64,000 bases of DNA, taken from NCBI GenBank assembly GCA_030159075.1, contig BROG01000536.1, positions 457,448-521,447 on the forward strand, written 5' to 3'. The translations under genes were made by a program, and so were the position numbers. Shown piece after piece: positions 39,310 to 50,600 of this stretch; within the stretch, counting starts at the first letter, position 1, and every line of letters begins with the position of its first letter. This stretch comes from Atrina japonica (taxonomy: Eukaryota; Mollusca; Bivalvia; Pterioida; Pinnidae). A model generated the notes under the pieces. It was given only the letters and a program-made list of their open reading frames with translations, searched no databases and had not been told where the DNA came from.

Positions 39310-39546
39310 CTCAAGTTTACTCTCCAGAGCAACTGTCCAATTTGCTATATAAACACACTTAGCTACTAGACCAATTACGTAACCCCTATATAATTCTTAT
39401 ATCTACAGGATTTACCTATCTTCAATAGATTACTTAGAACTGGGACAGGTCAATAAACTTTCTAATTAAGCCTATAGACTAACGACAGTTTGCATACGCT
39501 ATCATAACCAGGTAATGTTTTCTTTACAACACGTGACCATTCCTAT

Positions 39547-39866
39547 TATAAATAGACTAAACTGTGTCACTCCCGATTGACGAAGGAGCAGCAAGAATGA
39601 CTATTTAAAGTAGAAAAATGATTAAATGCAACTTAAAGCTGAACTACGGAGATAAAATGCTTTTGAAAAATGGAATAACTTTTGGATTTGCTATGGATGA
39701 ACTAACCATGTATCTGTTTGTTGCTGTTAGTGTGTTACTGAAAACTTCACTGGATGCACAGATGTATATTTCTTTTGAAACGCCTGTAGACACGGTATAC
39801 ACAAAAGTACAGGTAACGGAGAACTGTTCAGTCTCTGCATGGACTTCCCAAGTTTCGCGTTGCTAG
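39547..39866 (+). CDS. Candidate first exon with signal peptide and TATA box
   Basis: A TATAAATAG box at about 39548 precedes, by roughly 140 nt, an open frame containing MDELTMYLFVAVSVLLKTSL. This is a signal-peptide-like stretch ending near LDAQ, followed by ISFETPVDTVYTKVQ and a potential GTAACG donor at about 39812. If unspliced, the frame stops at 39866. It lies divergent to gene C. No family was recognised and no downstream exons were identified, so this could be chance. Confidence 0.3.
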
Positions 39867-40157
39867 TACAGATATACGATGACGACCATTATAACTAATC
39901 CGCCTTTTATACCTGCTTTGGGACTTGATTTTCCGGAGAAACTATTACAAATATGTCAACTGTATGGGGATATGAAGTGGGAATGTTTCAAAACAATTTT
40001 TTCAACACATTTTGTTATTAAAAGTTCAAAAGCTTTTTATCTTCGTAGTTCAGCTTTAACCTGGATTTGTACGCAAGTTCAGTAGAATAATCTGACTAAA
40101 ATATAACAATCAAACTTACAGTTTGTATGTAAATATTGTTTTAAACCAAACTGCAAA

Positions 40158-40252
40158 CGAGCCGATCTGGCTCAGTCGGTAGCGCGCTCGACTCTTGGTC
40201 GTGAGTTCGAGTCCGGCGGCAGGTTGGTTTCCTGTCTGTCGGATGAGACATG
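40158..40252 (+). mobile_element. SINE family 1, head only
   Basis: CTGGCTCAGTCGGTAGCGCG and GTGAGTTCGAGTCC, then CCTGTCTGTCGGATGAGACA; the body is missing. Confidence 0.65.
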
Positions 40253-40788
40253 CTATAGGTACCACCAAAAGATACAAGTTACTTCTGAAGGACCTTTATG
40301 TCATTAAGGCAATAATTCAGCTGGTTTATTATAAGTGTAGTCAAGATGCATACAGTAATTTCTTACAAAAAAAAAAAAAATACACATATGTCATAGGACA
40401 GTAGGCTACTTAAATGTACTGAAATATATGAACTTTAAATAGTAGGGGGTAAATACATGGAAAACAGGAAAACTACAGAAAATTAACATAACCTAGCGGG
40501 GTGCAGTCTCGTGACCCCTTTCCTGACCTGGGCGAGTTTAAAGTGCTCCCCAAACGCTATGTACAACTTAGGTTATAAAGCACAACGTTAAAACTATACT
40601 GGCTAGAGTTATCGTTCCTACTTGTCACCACACATAAGAGAGTATCCAGTGAGGAATAAAACGTTTCCCCCGTGCAGCTTGTCATAACCGGAAAGTGAGC
40701 AGAATCATCCGTATGATAATCAAAAAGTTACTCCGCTCCGCCATCTTATGTGAATCGGACAATATTATCGGTTTTACATTCATTACGG

Positions 40789-41042
40789 GAAGCCGGCCTG
40801 GCTCTGTCGGTAGCGTTCGACTCTTGAACATGTGGTCGTGAGTTTGAGTACTTCAGACTGAGACAGTAAAAACCGAAGTCCCGTGTCACAGTAGGTGCGG
40901 CACGTTAAAGAGCCCTCACTGCTCAATGGCCGTAACTGTCGAGTATAGGCCAAAATTTGAAGCCCTTCATCGGAATTTGGTGACGTCTCCATATGAGTGA
41001 AAGAAATTTGAGTGGGACGTTAAACAACAAACAAACAAACAA
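40789..41042 (+). mobile_element. SINE family 1 with 9-bp TSD
   Basis: Head slightly deleted, body and tail complete, flanked by TCATTACGG at 40780-40788 and 41043-41051. Confidence 0.78.
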
Positions 41043-41351
41043 TCATTACGGTAAATATTCAATATCGTAAACCAGAAAGGTATCCTTTCAGGGCTTGGGG
41101 AAATAAAATTGTTTTTGAGATCATATCCAATCCCCAGGGAAGCATGTGTAGATTTAGTGTCTGGAATATAAAAGATCCCGTCTTTAGATTTCCAAGTTGG
41201 AAAATTCCCAATTACATACCTACTACCGAATCACCTGGCATTCGTTTGTTGAACTGCACTTCATTTTTTCTATCAGTGTGGTGCACTTGAAAGAAAGTCC
41301 TAATTTAGCGTCTGGGAGCTGCTAAATGATATCTCAAGACTTGTAAATTAT

Positions 41352-41434
41352 TGAGAGAAAAAATTATTCCGTGCGAATGGAATAATTATTGAGATGAAAA
41401 CAATATTGTGTGCGAACGAAATAATACTGAGCAA

Positions 41435-41465
<31 letters not shown>

Positions 41466-41682
41466 CTCGGGGCCCCGACTAATAATCTAGATGCCCCGAG
41501 ATAGTATAGTCGGCCGCTAATAACTTTAGACCCCGAGATAATACGTCGGGGCCCCCGAGTTATTTATTTTTTCATCATGTCACTTTTAATTTTTTTCAAT
41601 TGCTACTTTTACGGCCCAGTTGAATAATTATTTAAAGAACAGAATTATTCCCTTCGCACGGAATAATTTTTTCTCTCATCTT
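41352..41682. mobile_element. Inverted-repeat element with nested palindromes
   Basis: GAGAAAAAATTATTCCGTGC mirrors GCACGGAATAATTTTTTCTC. Inside, AACTCGGGGCCCCGAC mirrors GTCGGGGCCCCCGAGTT, beside an AATA microsatellite. Confidence 0.6.
41436..41464. repeat. (AATA)n microsatellite
   Basis: Seven AATA units inside the inverted-repeat element. Confidence 0.9.
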
Positions 41683-42192
41683 TTTGGATTAATTTTGTTA
41701 CTTTACGCTAAGTGTAAGCATTTTAATTCAAATTTTTATGCGTCGAATTTTTTCGAATAAATTGTTTGGCCTAATTCTGTTAAGACAATGAAAATTCCAG
41801 CAAATAATTCGAAGTAAAAATTTACATATGTACGAAATCGACCTTAAGTAATTCTTCTCCCTCTCATTCAATGTTTTAGTTTCAAGAAAATTAAGTTAAT
41901 TTCAGTATTAATTATTAATTACCATCGCCGTAAAAAGTGTCAAAGCAGTCATATAAACCTTACATAACCTCTGAAACTAAAATTCGAAGTAATCTCATTT
42001 GTCATTCATAAGTCAAAGCCCCGATATTTCGAACTTTTCTAAGTGGTCCCCCGAACTTCGATTTAACGAAGTTTTATGTATCTAATTTTTAAACACTGGG
42101 ATAACATTTCATACTTAACCAACTCCGTATGGGGATTACTGTACATTGCAGATGGACAAAGACATCGTCCAAATCAACTAGACCATTAAAAA

Positions 42193-42419
42193 CAAGGGGC
42201 CTCCGTGGCCGAGTGGTTAGAGCATTGCGCTTTAAATCACAAAGCCTCTAACCTCTGGTTCGAATCCCGTTAGGGTCGTTTCGAATTATGTGGGAAAGTT
42301 TGCCAGTTTACTTACGGAAGGTTGGCGGTCTTTAACCCCCCCACCAATAAAAACTGGACGCCATCATATGACTAAAAGATTGTTGAGTATGGCGTATAAC
42401 AAAAATCAAATCAAATCAA
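42193..42419 (+). mobile_element. SINE family 2 with 11-bp TSD
   Basis: GGCCGAGTGGTTAGAGCATT head, flanked by ACCATTAAAAA at 42182-42192 and 42420-42430, immediately left of the Polinton-like element. Confidence 0.82.
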
Positions 42420-42437
42420 ACCATTAAAAATACTATG

Positions 42438-42866
42438 AGTAGTTATAGGCAGCTCCATGCCGTTCAGTTTCAAATTGCCACCACAGGCGGCGCTTTAACG
42501 GTTTTTGATGACGCCATCAAAATGCTGGCTTCTGATTGATCAATTTGAATCTGCACGCTATGGAGCCGCCTGTGATGTCATACCGGAAGTGCGTTATACC
42601 AGAAGTGAGGTTATGTTGTCATGACAATAAATAGAAAGAGCCAATGTGGGGGCGGTCATCTTGAATAACGAGCCAATGATAGCCTTCGTTACAAGAGGTT
42701 GGGGTTACTAGAGGTCACGAGAGTTTACGAGAGGTCAACGGCTAAAGATAGAAGTTGGGTGTTTCCAGTTTTGGGCTGAGAGTGAATCTATTTTTAGAAC
42801 CGAAACTTTGGTTTTTTCCTGGCTGGAGTGAAATCAGCAGTAGGTGTCGCCAAAGTCTGCCAGAGT
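42438..42866 (+). repeat. Left inverted end of the Polinton-like element
   Basis: Pairs with 45575-46066 in inverse orientation, sharing segments such as GAGAGTGAATCTAT and TAGAACCGAAACTTTGG. Confidence 0.75.
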
Positions 42867-42959
42867 TTACGAAAGTTGTCGAGAGTTGGCTGAGAATCTT
42901 AGTTGCTAACAGGAGATGAGTTTTTCCCAGTTTGGAGATCTAGAGCGTTGATTAGATGA

Positions 42960-43400
42960 TGGGGTATTCCCCTGATGGCATAATTAAGTTCTAAGTTATG
43001 AAAACCTCATTAACGCTGCTAGTTGCCTATTTTTTTCTGAGTAGTTGAAAATTACTGTTTATACTATTTCATACGGTAAACACTAAGCCTATGTAATAAA
43101 AATTCAAACACACCCTATGCTGGTAGTGGCTTTCTGACGATGTTTACTCTTCGAGCTCCGGATCGTAAATGAGCTCTCAGAGGTCTAACCGAACCTATAC
43201 TTTAGTTTTTAAAGTCAATGGCCTTTTTTTCGGGGATAATTGTCATTTTAATGCATGGGAAATAACCTAGCCCTATCTAATAAAAACTGAAACACTCACC
43301 CATGATGATAGTGGTTTTCTTATGATGTTAACAACTCGAGTTTCGGATCTCAAATGAGTTTTCACAGGTTTAACTGAACCTCTCTCTAGTCAAATGACTT
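42960..43400. repeat. Two diverged direct copies of about 190 bp inside the Polinton-like element
   Basis: Two segments, near 43075-43205 and 43250-43385, share the pattern GGTAGTGGCTTTCTGACGATG / GATAGTGGTTTTCTTATGATG plus TCTAACCGAACCT / TTTAACTGAACCT. Confidence 0.5.
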
Positions 43401-43519
43401 ACTGCATTAGCTGGCCACCTGTCATCTGACCACCTGTTGTTGACATCTTGACACTTGGCATCTGACCACCTGTTTTTGGCTACCTGTTTTACTGTCACTA
43501 TTATTTCACCAATGCCCTT

Positions 43520-43850
43520 ATTCTCTCTCTCTCTCTCTCTCTCTGAATCTCTTACTTAGACTCTTTGTACGTCTCATAGAGTTGTGTTACACACACTATT
43601 ACGCTTTGTATCCTTATTTTCTCTTACTTAGAATCTCTATAGCTCGTATGTCTCATAGAGTTGTGTTACACACACTATTACGCTTTGTATCCTTATTTTC
43701 TCTTACTTAGAATCTCTATAGCTCGTATGTCTCATAGAGTTGTGTTACACACACTATTACGCTTTGTATCGTTATTTTCTCTTACTTAGAATCTCTTTAT
43801 CTCGCATGTCTCATAGAGTTTAGGATACTAATACTCCTTATAGTTCTCTA
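43520..43850. repeat. About 77-bp tandem repeat, four copies
   Basis: The unit includes CTCATAGAGTTGTGTTACAC and ACTATTACGCTTTGTATC. It is preceded by a CT microsatellite and lies inside the Polinton-like element. Confidence 0.75.
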
Positions 43851-44289
43851 TGGTGTTTTATACCATATAATTCTTGTACCTTTGTGTCTGCCGTGTAGCA
43901 GTACTATGCTTAAAATGTAGGTGAACACCTTATACCCAGATAAAATACATGAATATCAAATCAATTTTTTAAGACAATTATTTTATTAATTAATTTTGTA
44001 ATGCAATAAGTTTTAATTTTCCCCGTTCAAAAGAAATCAAAATGTATTTTGACAGAGGTTTAGGGAAATGTCCCTCTGGAAAATGTACAATAATTGAATG
44101 AAAAAATATAAAAAACTTCAACTGTCACTGCATTATGGAGTCAGGCGATGCCAGTTGCATCAAGCATTACACCATATCCCAAAGTCGGGTTCGGTCTGTT
44201 TCTTTGGTCCATTGAGTAGCTCTCCAATCTGGGCAGTAGAATTTCTGTTTGTAGTCATCTCTAAATGCTTTAGGAATGCTGGATTGCTC

Positions 44290-44480
44290 TAAATTTTCTT
44301 CAAATCTTGCAAAATGTTCGTTTCGTTCACAGTGTCTAGAGCCTCGATCTGTATTGACGATAAATGAATGTTTGTCATAATGTAAATACTCAGATAAAAC
44401 GTCTCTTGGGTATACTCAGCCGAACGAGGGTCCTACGTAAGGGTCTCGTGATAAAATACTATTGAGTTGATGAGCATTCA
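44290..44480 (-). pseudogene. Possible remnant of Polinton cysteine protease
   Basis: Downstream of the capsid remnant, a frame with DPYVGPSFG, a stop, then DVLSEYLHYDKHSFIVNTD recalls the N-terminal region of adenain-like Polinton proteases. The catalytic residues are not visible and at least one stop interrupts it. Weak assignment. Confidence 0.3.
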
Positions 44481-44789
44481 AGCCTTGAATACTTTGCATG
44501 GTTTACACAGTCTATAGCCACTCCTCTCTGTTTGATGATTTCTAATACCTTATCGAATTCCCCATAGACTATGCAGTTTACACTCTCTCCTTAATTGAGC
44601 AAATTGAAGTTCGATGCGTAAATTTCCTGTTTTTATCCAGTGTAACTTGCTCTGATCATTGTCTTGATCAGCTGTCAAATCAAGCACCACAAGGTATAGC
44701 CTCTTCTATAGTGGTCAATGGTCACGGCAGGGGCCCAGTCTTCTCCTAATCGACCTAACCCTTGATATCAGCTCAAGTACAATCTCAAG

Positions 44790-45420
44790 TACAAGTTGTT
44801 TTCAAAGTCAGGTTCTAAAAGACGAGTGCAAAGACTTTCTCCATTGATACGTACATCCACTTTATTGACATTAAAATGTTGGAAATAAAAAAGAATTCAT
44901 TGTCGCATCACCATTGAAAGCGGCATTGCTCACCATACCTACTACTATACGTTTTGGCATTTGACCTTGATATAAATGATATGTAATCTTTGAACATGAA
45001 AAGCAAGAATGGTAAACATTTTCACTTCTACACGTCTCAAGTGAAATATAGCAGTACTGGTTCATCTGATTCAGTAAGGTTGCAATGGGTTTCACTTTAC
45101 GTACCACTAGATACATTTGTAACATCTTCAAATGACCTAATTCACCTCCTCCACACATCATGTAAAAGGGTTCAAACAGATTCAAATGGAGACGATCCAT
45201 CATATGAAAGGTTTTACTTTCACCGATACGTTCATGACGCTTAGCCAATAATTTTCGCCGCCATCATCGGTATGAGGATTCACCTTGTCAAATCGTCCAG
45301 GTTGATCCTCGTACCAAACTTGTAGCGCTAATTTGATATTTTAACGTTCCGTCAGGAAATGACAGCAACTTTTCGAAATAAGCCCGATATGGATATGTAT
45401 TGGTTCCGGGAGTGATCCAG
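44790..45420 (-). pseudogene. Remnant of Polinton minor-capsid (F54H12.2-like) gene
   Basis: The best open piece (44871-45248) carries a GRLH-like MDRLHLNLFEPF and GQMPKRIVVGMVSNAAFNGD, characteristic of the F54H12.2-like Polinton virion protein (putative minor capsid/penton component). Similarity continues on both sides only by changing frame, so the gene is broken by frameshifts and truncated at its start. It is not expected to make a functional protein. Confidence 0.65.
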
Positions 45421-45574
45421 GAGTGATCAGCTTTTAGAAGGTCTCCCAGACTTCTAACACATTGGAATGGTTGACTTCTATGGGACGTCTACCGATACTA
45501 CGATGATACGATTGATTATACTCACAGTTACGAGCTCGGTCTACCGCTTCTCGCGCTTGCGCACTGGATACAGG

Positions 45575-46066
45575 ATCGATAACTCGCCGACTGTGGTAAC
45601 ATCTACTACTGATTTAACTCCAACCTGGGAAAAACCCAAAGTTTCGGTTCTAAAGATAGATTCACTCTCAACCAAAAACTGGAAAAACCCAACTTCCATC
45701 TTAAGTATCTGACCCATCGTGAACTCACGTAACCTCTCGTGACCCCGACCTCTTGTAACGAAGGTTCTCATTGGCTCGTTATCCAAGATGGCCGCCCCAC
45801 AACCTTCCATTTTCGGTCATACACACGCCTCTGAACTCAACGATTGGCCCTTTCTTCTTATTGCCATGACATGGCCTCATTTCCAGTATGATCTTACTCC
45901 GGGTATGACACACTTCCGGGTATGACGTTACTGGCAGCTCTATGGAGTGCTGTTTCAAATTGACCAATCAGAATCCAGCATTCTGATGACGTCATCAAAG
46001 ACCGTTAAAGCGCCACCTATGTCGGCAAATTTGAAGCTTCACACCATGGAGCTGTCTATAACTACT
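45575..46066 (-). repeat. Right inverted end of the Polinton-like element
   Basis: Inverse copy of 42438-42866, ending CATGGAGCTGTCTATAACTA followed by CT. Confidence 0.75.
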
Positions 46067-46555
46067 GTTATGAGGGTTAATGGGTGCTTGTTTACAATTA
46101 TTTGTACTTGTTGAACTTACATTCCAATGTGTATGTTATAGTGATGTGCACTAATCTCACTTAAATATAAAAATATGGTCTGCTGTCCTATAACTTGGTC
46201 TGAATCCCTGAAGACCTGGCCATCTCTGTATATATACTCTAAAACAGTTCTCGAAATCACTAGATAGGAACAATCAAGAAAATGATCTTTCTACAAGATT
46301 CAGGGAAGTGATTTTTAAATATTATTCTGTGCGAATTATTGAAGGATCAGTGTGATGAAGTGTCAAGGATATGAAGTTACAGGTCAAGATAACCGATTCC
46401 TCAGTAAAGACAAACATGACAACCCACCCAGTAAATTAAAAATTTATAACATGATACAATTCTAACGAAACTTGACAGGAATTTTCCCTGCATAAGGCCG
46501 CCTAAAATTGGCAAATAAAGGATCTAGATACATAGGCCTTACAACATCTAGTACT

Positions 46556-47345
46556 CCGAATAAAACATGAATCTACCTCTCTAGTGTTCCGAATAAAACA
46601 GATCTACATCTCTAGTGTTCTGAATAAAACATAAATCTACCTCTCTAGTACTCCATCTACCTCTCTAATACTCATAATACAACATAAATCTACCTGTCTA
46701 GTGTTCCGAATATAACATAGATCTACCTCTCTAGTACTTCGAATAAAACATAAAATTACATCTCTAGTGTTCCGAATAAAACATAGATCTACCTCACTAG
46801 TACTCCGAATATAACATAGATCTACTGCTCTAGTACTTCAAATAAAACATAAATCTACCTGTCTAGTGTTAAGAATAAAACATAGTTCTACCTCTCTAGT
46901 GTTTCGAATAAAACATAGATCTACCTCTCAAGTACTCCAAATAAAACATAGATCTATTTCTCTATTATACTGAATAAAACATAAATCTACCTGTCTTGTA
47001 CTCCGAATAATACATAGATCTATCTCTATTGTACTCCGAATATAAAAATAGATCTACCTCTCTAGTACTCCAAATAAAACATAGATCTGCCTCTTTAGTA
47101 CTCCGAATTAAAACATAGATCAACCTCTCTAGTACCCCGAATAAAACAGATCTTCTTCTCTAGTACTCCGAATAAAACATAGATCTACCTCTCTAGTACT
47201 CCAAATAAAACATAGATCTACCTCTCTAGTACTCCAAATAAAACATAGATCTACCTCTCTAGTACTCCAAATAAAACATAGATCTACCTCTCTAGTACTC
47301 CAAATAAAACATAGATCTACCCCTCTCGTTCTCATAGTATAAAAC
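46556..47345. repeat. 32-33-bp minisatellite, about 24 copies
   Basis: Unit AATAAAACATAGATCTACCT / CTCTAGTACTCC with scattered substitutions. The right end holds near-identical copies, the left end is decayed. Confidence 0.9.
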
Positions 47346-47414
47346 ATAGTATTCATAATTTTTGTTCAGTTGCGAAAGAATGAAAGGAAAATAATCATTG
47401 TTCTGTCATTTTGT

Positions 47415-47420
47415 TTTATT
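47415..47420 (-). promoter_or_regulatory. AATAAA polyadenylation signal of the Calx-beta gene
   Basis: A canonical hexamer on the minus strand 70 nt beyond the stop codon, supporting exon 5 as the last exon. Confidence 0.5.
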
Positions 47421-47489
47421 TCAAACTGGCTATGGCAGTTGACAGATCTGACTTTAGTTAGATCACTTGTCTAACTTACATGTTGGAAT

Positions 47490-47603
47490 CTACCCCGGAC
47501 CATCATTGGATTGTATAATCAAGGTCAAATCTTCGCCATCAATTCTTGCACATGATGAGGTACTTATAAGAGATATTGTAAACACTTCATTGTTCTCTGG
47601 AAT
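47490..47603 (-). CDS. Calx-beta gene exon 5 (probably terminal)
   Basis: 114 nt to TAG. IPENNEVFTISL follows QSDD to complete the DD-x-PE motif. The acceptor is CATTTTGCAG. Confidence 0.65.
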   Translation of the reverse strand: MPENNEVFTISLISTSSCARIDGEDLTLIIQSNDGPG

Positions 47604-50600
47604 CTGCAAAATGATTGACATATATAGAGAAACTTATTTTGTACGACCACTCTCATAAAATAGCACCTGTCTTGTATGGTCAGTATCATGAAAGAACACT
47701 TTTCTTGTAAGACCACTCTCATAAAATAGCAATTGTGCTGTAAGACCACTGTCAGGAAATAGTAATTATATTGCAAGATCACTCTTAAGAAATAGCAGTC
47801 TTATAAAGCCACTATCGTGAGAGAGCAAATATTTTGCAAGGCCACTATCATGAAATTGCAACTGTCTTTTAAGATGACTATTATGAGATATCAAATGTTT
47901 TTTTAAGATGTTTTTTAAGACAGGGCGAAATAGCGAAGTTTGGCTGGTTGTCGAGTTTTAAATAAGGCAAAAAAAGGGCGAAGTTTGGCGAGTTGTTGCG
48001 TTTTAAATGCGGCGAAGTTTGGCGGGTATTCACGTTTATTTTACAAGGCGAAAAGGCGATGTTTGGTGGGTTGTCGCGTTTTAAACAAGGTAAAAGTTGA
48101 ATTCTCTTAAGTCTCTTTTCAAGTTCAGATGCAGCCTCTTCACTGCAAACATTGTAGCCTTCGAAACAAACCCATAATAGGTTGTTAGTACACAACAACC
48201 CATAACTAATCATATGACATGCAAGATTAGTTGATTTATGAACAGTAAAAGCAGGTTAATCTGACTTCATTTTATCTTCTTAACTGAACGCTGAACCCGA
48301 CGTTTGGGCGATCTCATAAGCTCCCTTCCTTTCTTTCTTTGTTTTGTATTATTTGTTTTATTGGAGTTTTATGTCACGCATGACAATTTTACAGTTATTT
48401 GGTGGCAGCAAGTTTTTAGTGGTGGAGAAGAGAATCCGGTCACATTAATTACTACGGTGTACCCGGCTATCAGCCGGTCGCAAGTAAACTGGCATTCTCA
48501 CAAAATCAGCTTAGGTCCCAGCAGAGCTCAAACCCGTACAAGAGGTAAGATACTTCATATTTTATTGTTGTGACCATTAATGACCAGAGGTGATAGACCA
48601 CAAGATTTAAATTTCTAATTGACAAAATATTCGTAATGTTCGGAGACGTTGTCTTTCAACAAACAGCCGACATTCCTATGGGAACCAATTATGCCCCTTT
48701 TCAGCCAGCCTGATCTTTTATTTATGCGAAGCAGACTTCATTCGGAAACTGATGAATCAAAGGAAGAAAAAGTTAGCGTTTTAGTCAATTAATAATGACA
48801 GATTTCATACATATGTCAATGTGAGATATCCCAGCGAACTAGAAATTATAGATACAATAGAATCAAGCAAACATGCTTCATACTTAGACATTTTACTTAC
48901 TATAGACACAAACAGGAAACTGGCAACTAACCTAAACGACAATCGTGACGATTTCGGCTTTCCCATCGTAAATTTTCCACATTTATATATTAATATCCGA
49001 CATATGGAGTTTATATTTCACAAATGATCCGATAAGCCAGGGCGTGTTCAACATATGAACATTTCTTATACAGATTTAAACTACGCATTAACAAATTATT
49101 GACACAGGGATATCGAAAACCGCATTTGATGTCAACGTTCCGTAAATTTTACGGTCGGTATAATAGTCTTGTTTGCGATTATTTTGTTTCACTAAGAGAA
49201 ATGTTGAGTTGCCTTTTCGTTAATGAGGCGTCTGTACCAATTGTGACGAGGATACACTCCTCACTTGTTTCATTAGACTTGACTGTGGACTCACGGCGGG
49301 TGTGACCGGTCGACAGGGGATGCTTACTCCTCCATAGCACCTGATCCCACCTCTTGATTCCCTGAGGTCCGTGGTTGGTTGTCCAATTTTACCAGATTTG
49401 TATCTATATACTGAATATCCTAAATGTTTATTTTTTGTTATCTGAGATTTTTTATATTAAAGAATAATGTTCTAACCACTAGTGGCCAGAGGCGAGAATC
49501 TTCCTGATTTAAAGTGTAATGTTGTGACCACAAGTGACCAGAGGTGAGAGACTTCCAGACTTAAGGAGTAATGTTCTGACCAAAAGTCCACAGAGACTCC
49601 ATCAGCTTCATAGAGGTGAGTTATCAATATATACTTGTCAACACATGTATTTGTATTTGTAAGTGTAAATAAATATGTGAACACAGAGAAACTCACATCA
49701 TCACTTTGTATCAGTAGTTGCAATGACTTTTGATCTTCTCCATCTTCAAATATTAAAATTCCAGTACGAGGTGAAATATCCTGACCGGGCACTGCATCCG
49801 GGTTAGTGCTGCTAACCTAAGAATGAGAAGAACATGATAATGAAAAAAAAGATTCTAAACACTAGAAGTTTATAAATCTGAACAAAGAAATTTCCCCCAA
49901 AATGCCAAATAAATACCTATACCTGACAATACCAAAAAATAATGAAAATTAAGACACGTCATTTAGACAGACAACAGAGCTGCCTGAATTTTAAAAACTT
50001 TACATTTTCAACAGAAGGATAGACAATGAATTAAATTTCTGTGAAATCTTTGATTGTTGTACACTTCCTGTAGAAATATCACTTATTTGTTGATTTCATC
50101 AACTACAGCTGAAAACTCACAATTTTTTATCTGTACTATGGGCGTCATTGTAATGAGGATCCTACTGTGACATAGGACCTTGAGTTTAAATTTCATTGAT
50201 AAAATCAGTCTGTTGTACACACAGGAAAAGTAAAATATAAATGTAGCACCCTTTGCCTAGAAAACCTTACCAGATCTTTTGCTTGGTTTACAAAAGAGAG
50301 CTATTAATTAAGCCTGATAAAAGATAGGAATCATGGATACCAACTGTTTAAATGGCAATCAAACTTTTTAAACATGGCCAGCAATGTGCCTTCATTAACA
50401 CCAACAATCAACATAGTGTTCATATTCATCCACGGGGCGGTCCGATACGTACAAGAAAAGTTACACTGACTCGACCGAATGTTCCTTTCTGACGTCCCAC
50501 CCTCAAATGTCTTGCCGACGTTTGAGCTTTTTCTGAAAACAGGACCGGTGAAATCTAAAAAAAGTAAAAAAAAAAACAAAACAAAAAACAGTTGATTAGT

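Larger units (their letters stand above)
42438..46066. mobile_element. Deleted Polinton/Maverick-like element with long inverted ends
   Basis: Inverted ends starting AGTAGTTATAGRCAGCTCC extend about 430 bp on the left (42438-42866) and about 490 bp on the right (45575-46066). The flanks ACTATG and GTTATG look like a decayed 6-bp target duplication, the size Polintons make, and the ends start with AG as Polinton ends do. Inside lie remnants of a virion protein gene (about 44800-45300), a possible protease remnant, and local tandem repeats. At 3.6 kb it is far below the usual 15-20 kb, so most of the coding set (pPolB, integrase, ATPase) is deleted and it is non-autonomous. Confidence 0.75.

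Noticed and set aside
45541..45967. Frames at the right end of the Polinton-like element
   Set aside because: They fall in the inverted terminal sequence and the left end does not keep them open.
47129..47356. Repetitive frame WSTREVDLCFI
   Set aside because: It is a translation of the 33-bp minisatellite.
47881..48213. 110-residue minus-strand frame
   Set aside because: Most of it is the local GCGAAGTTTGGCG repeat cluster; no family motif.
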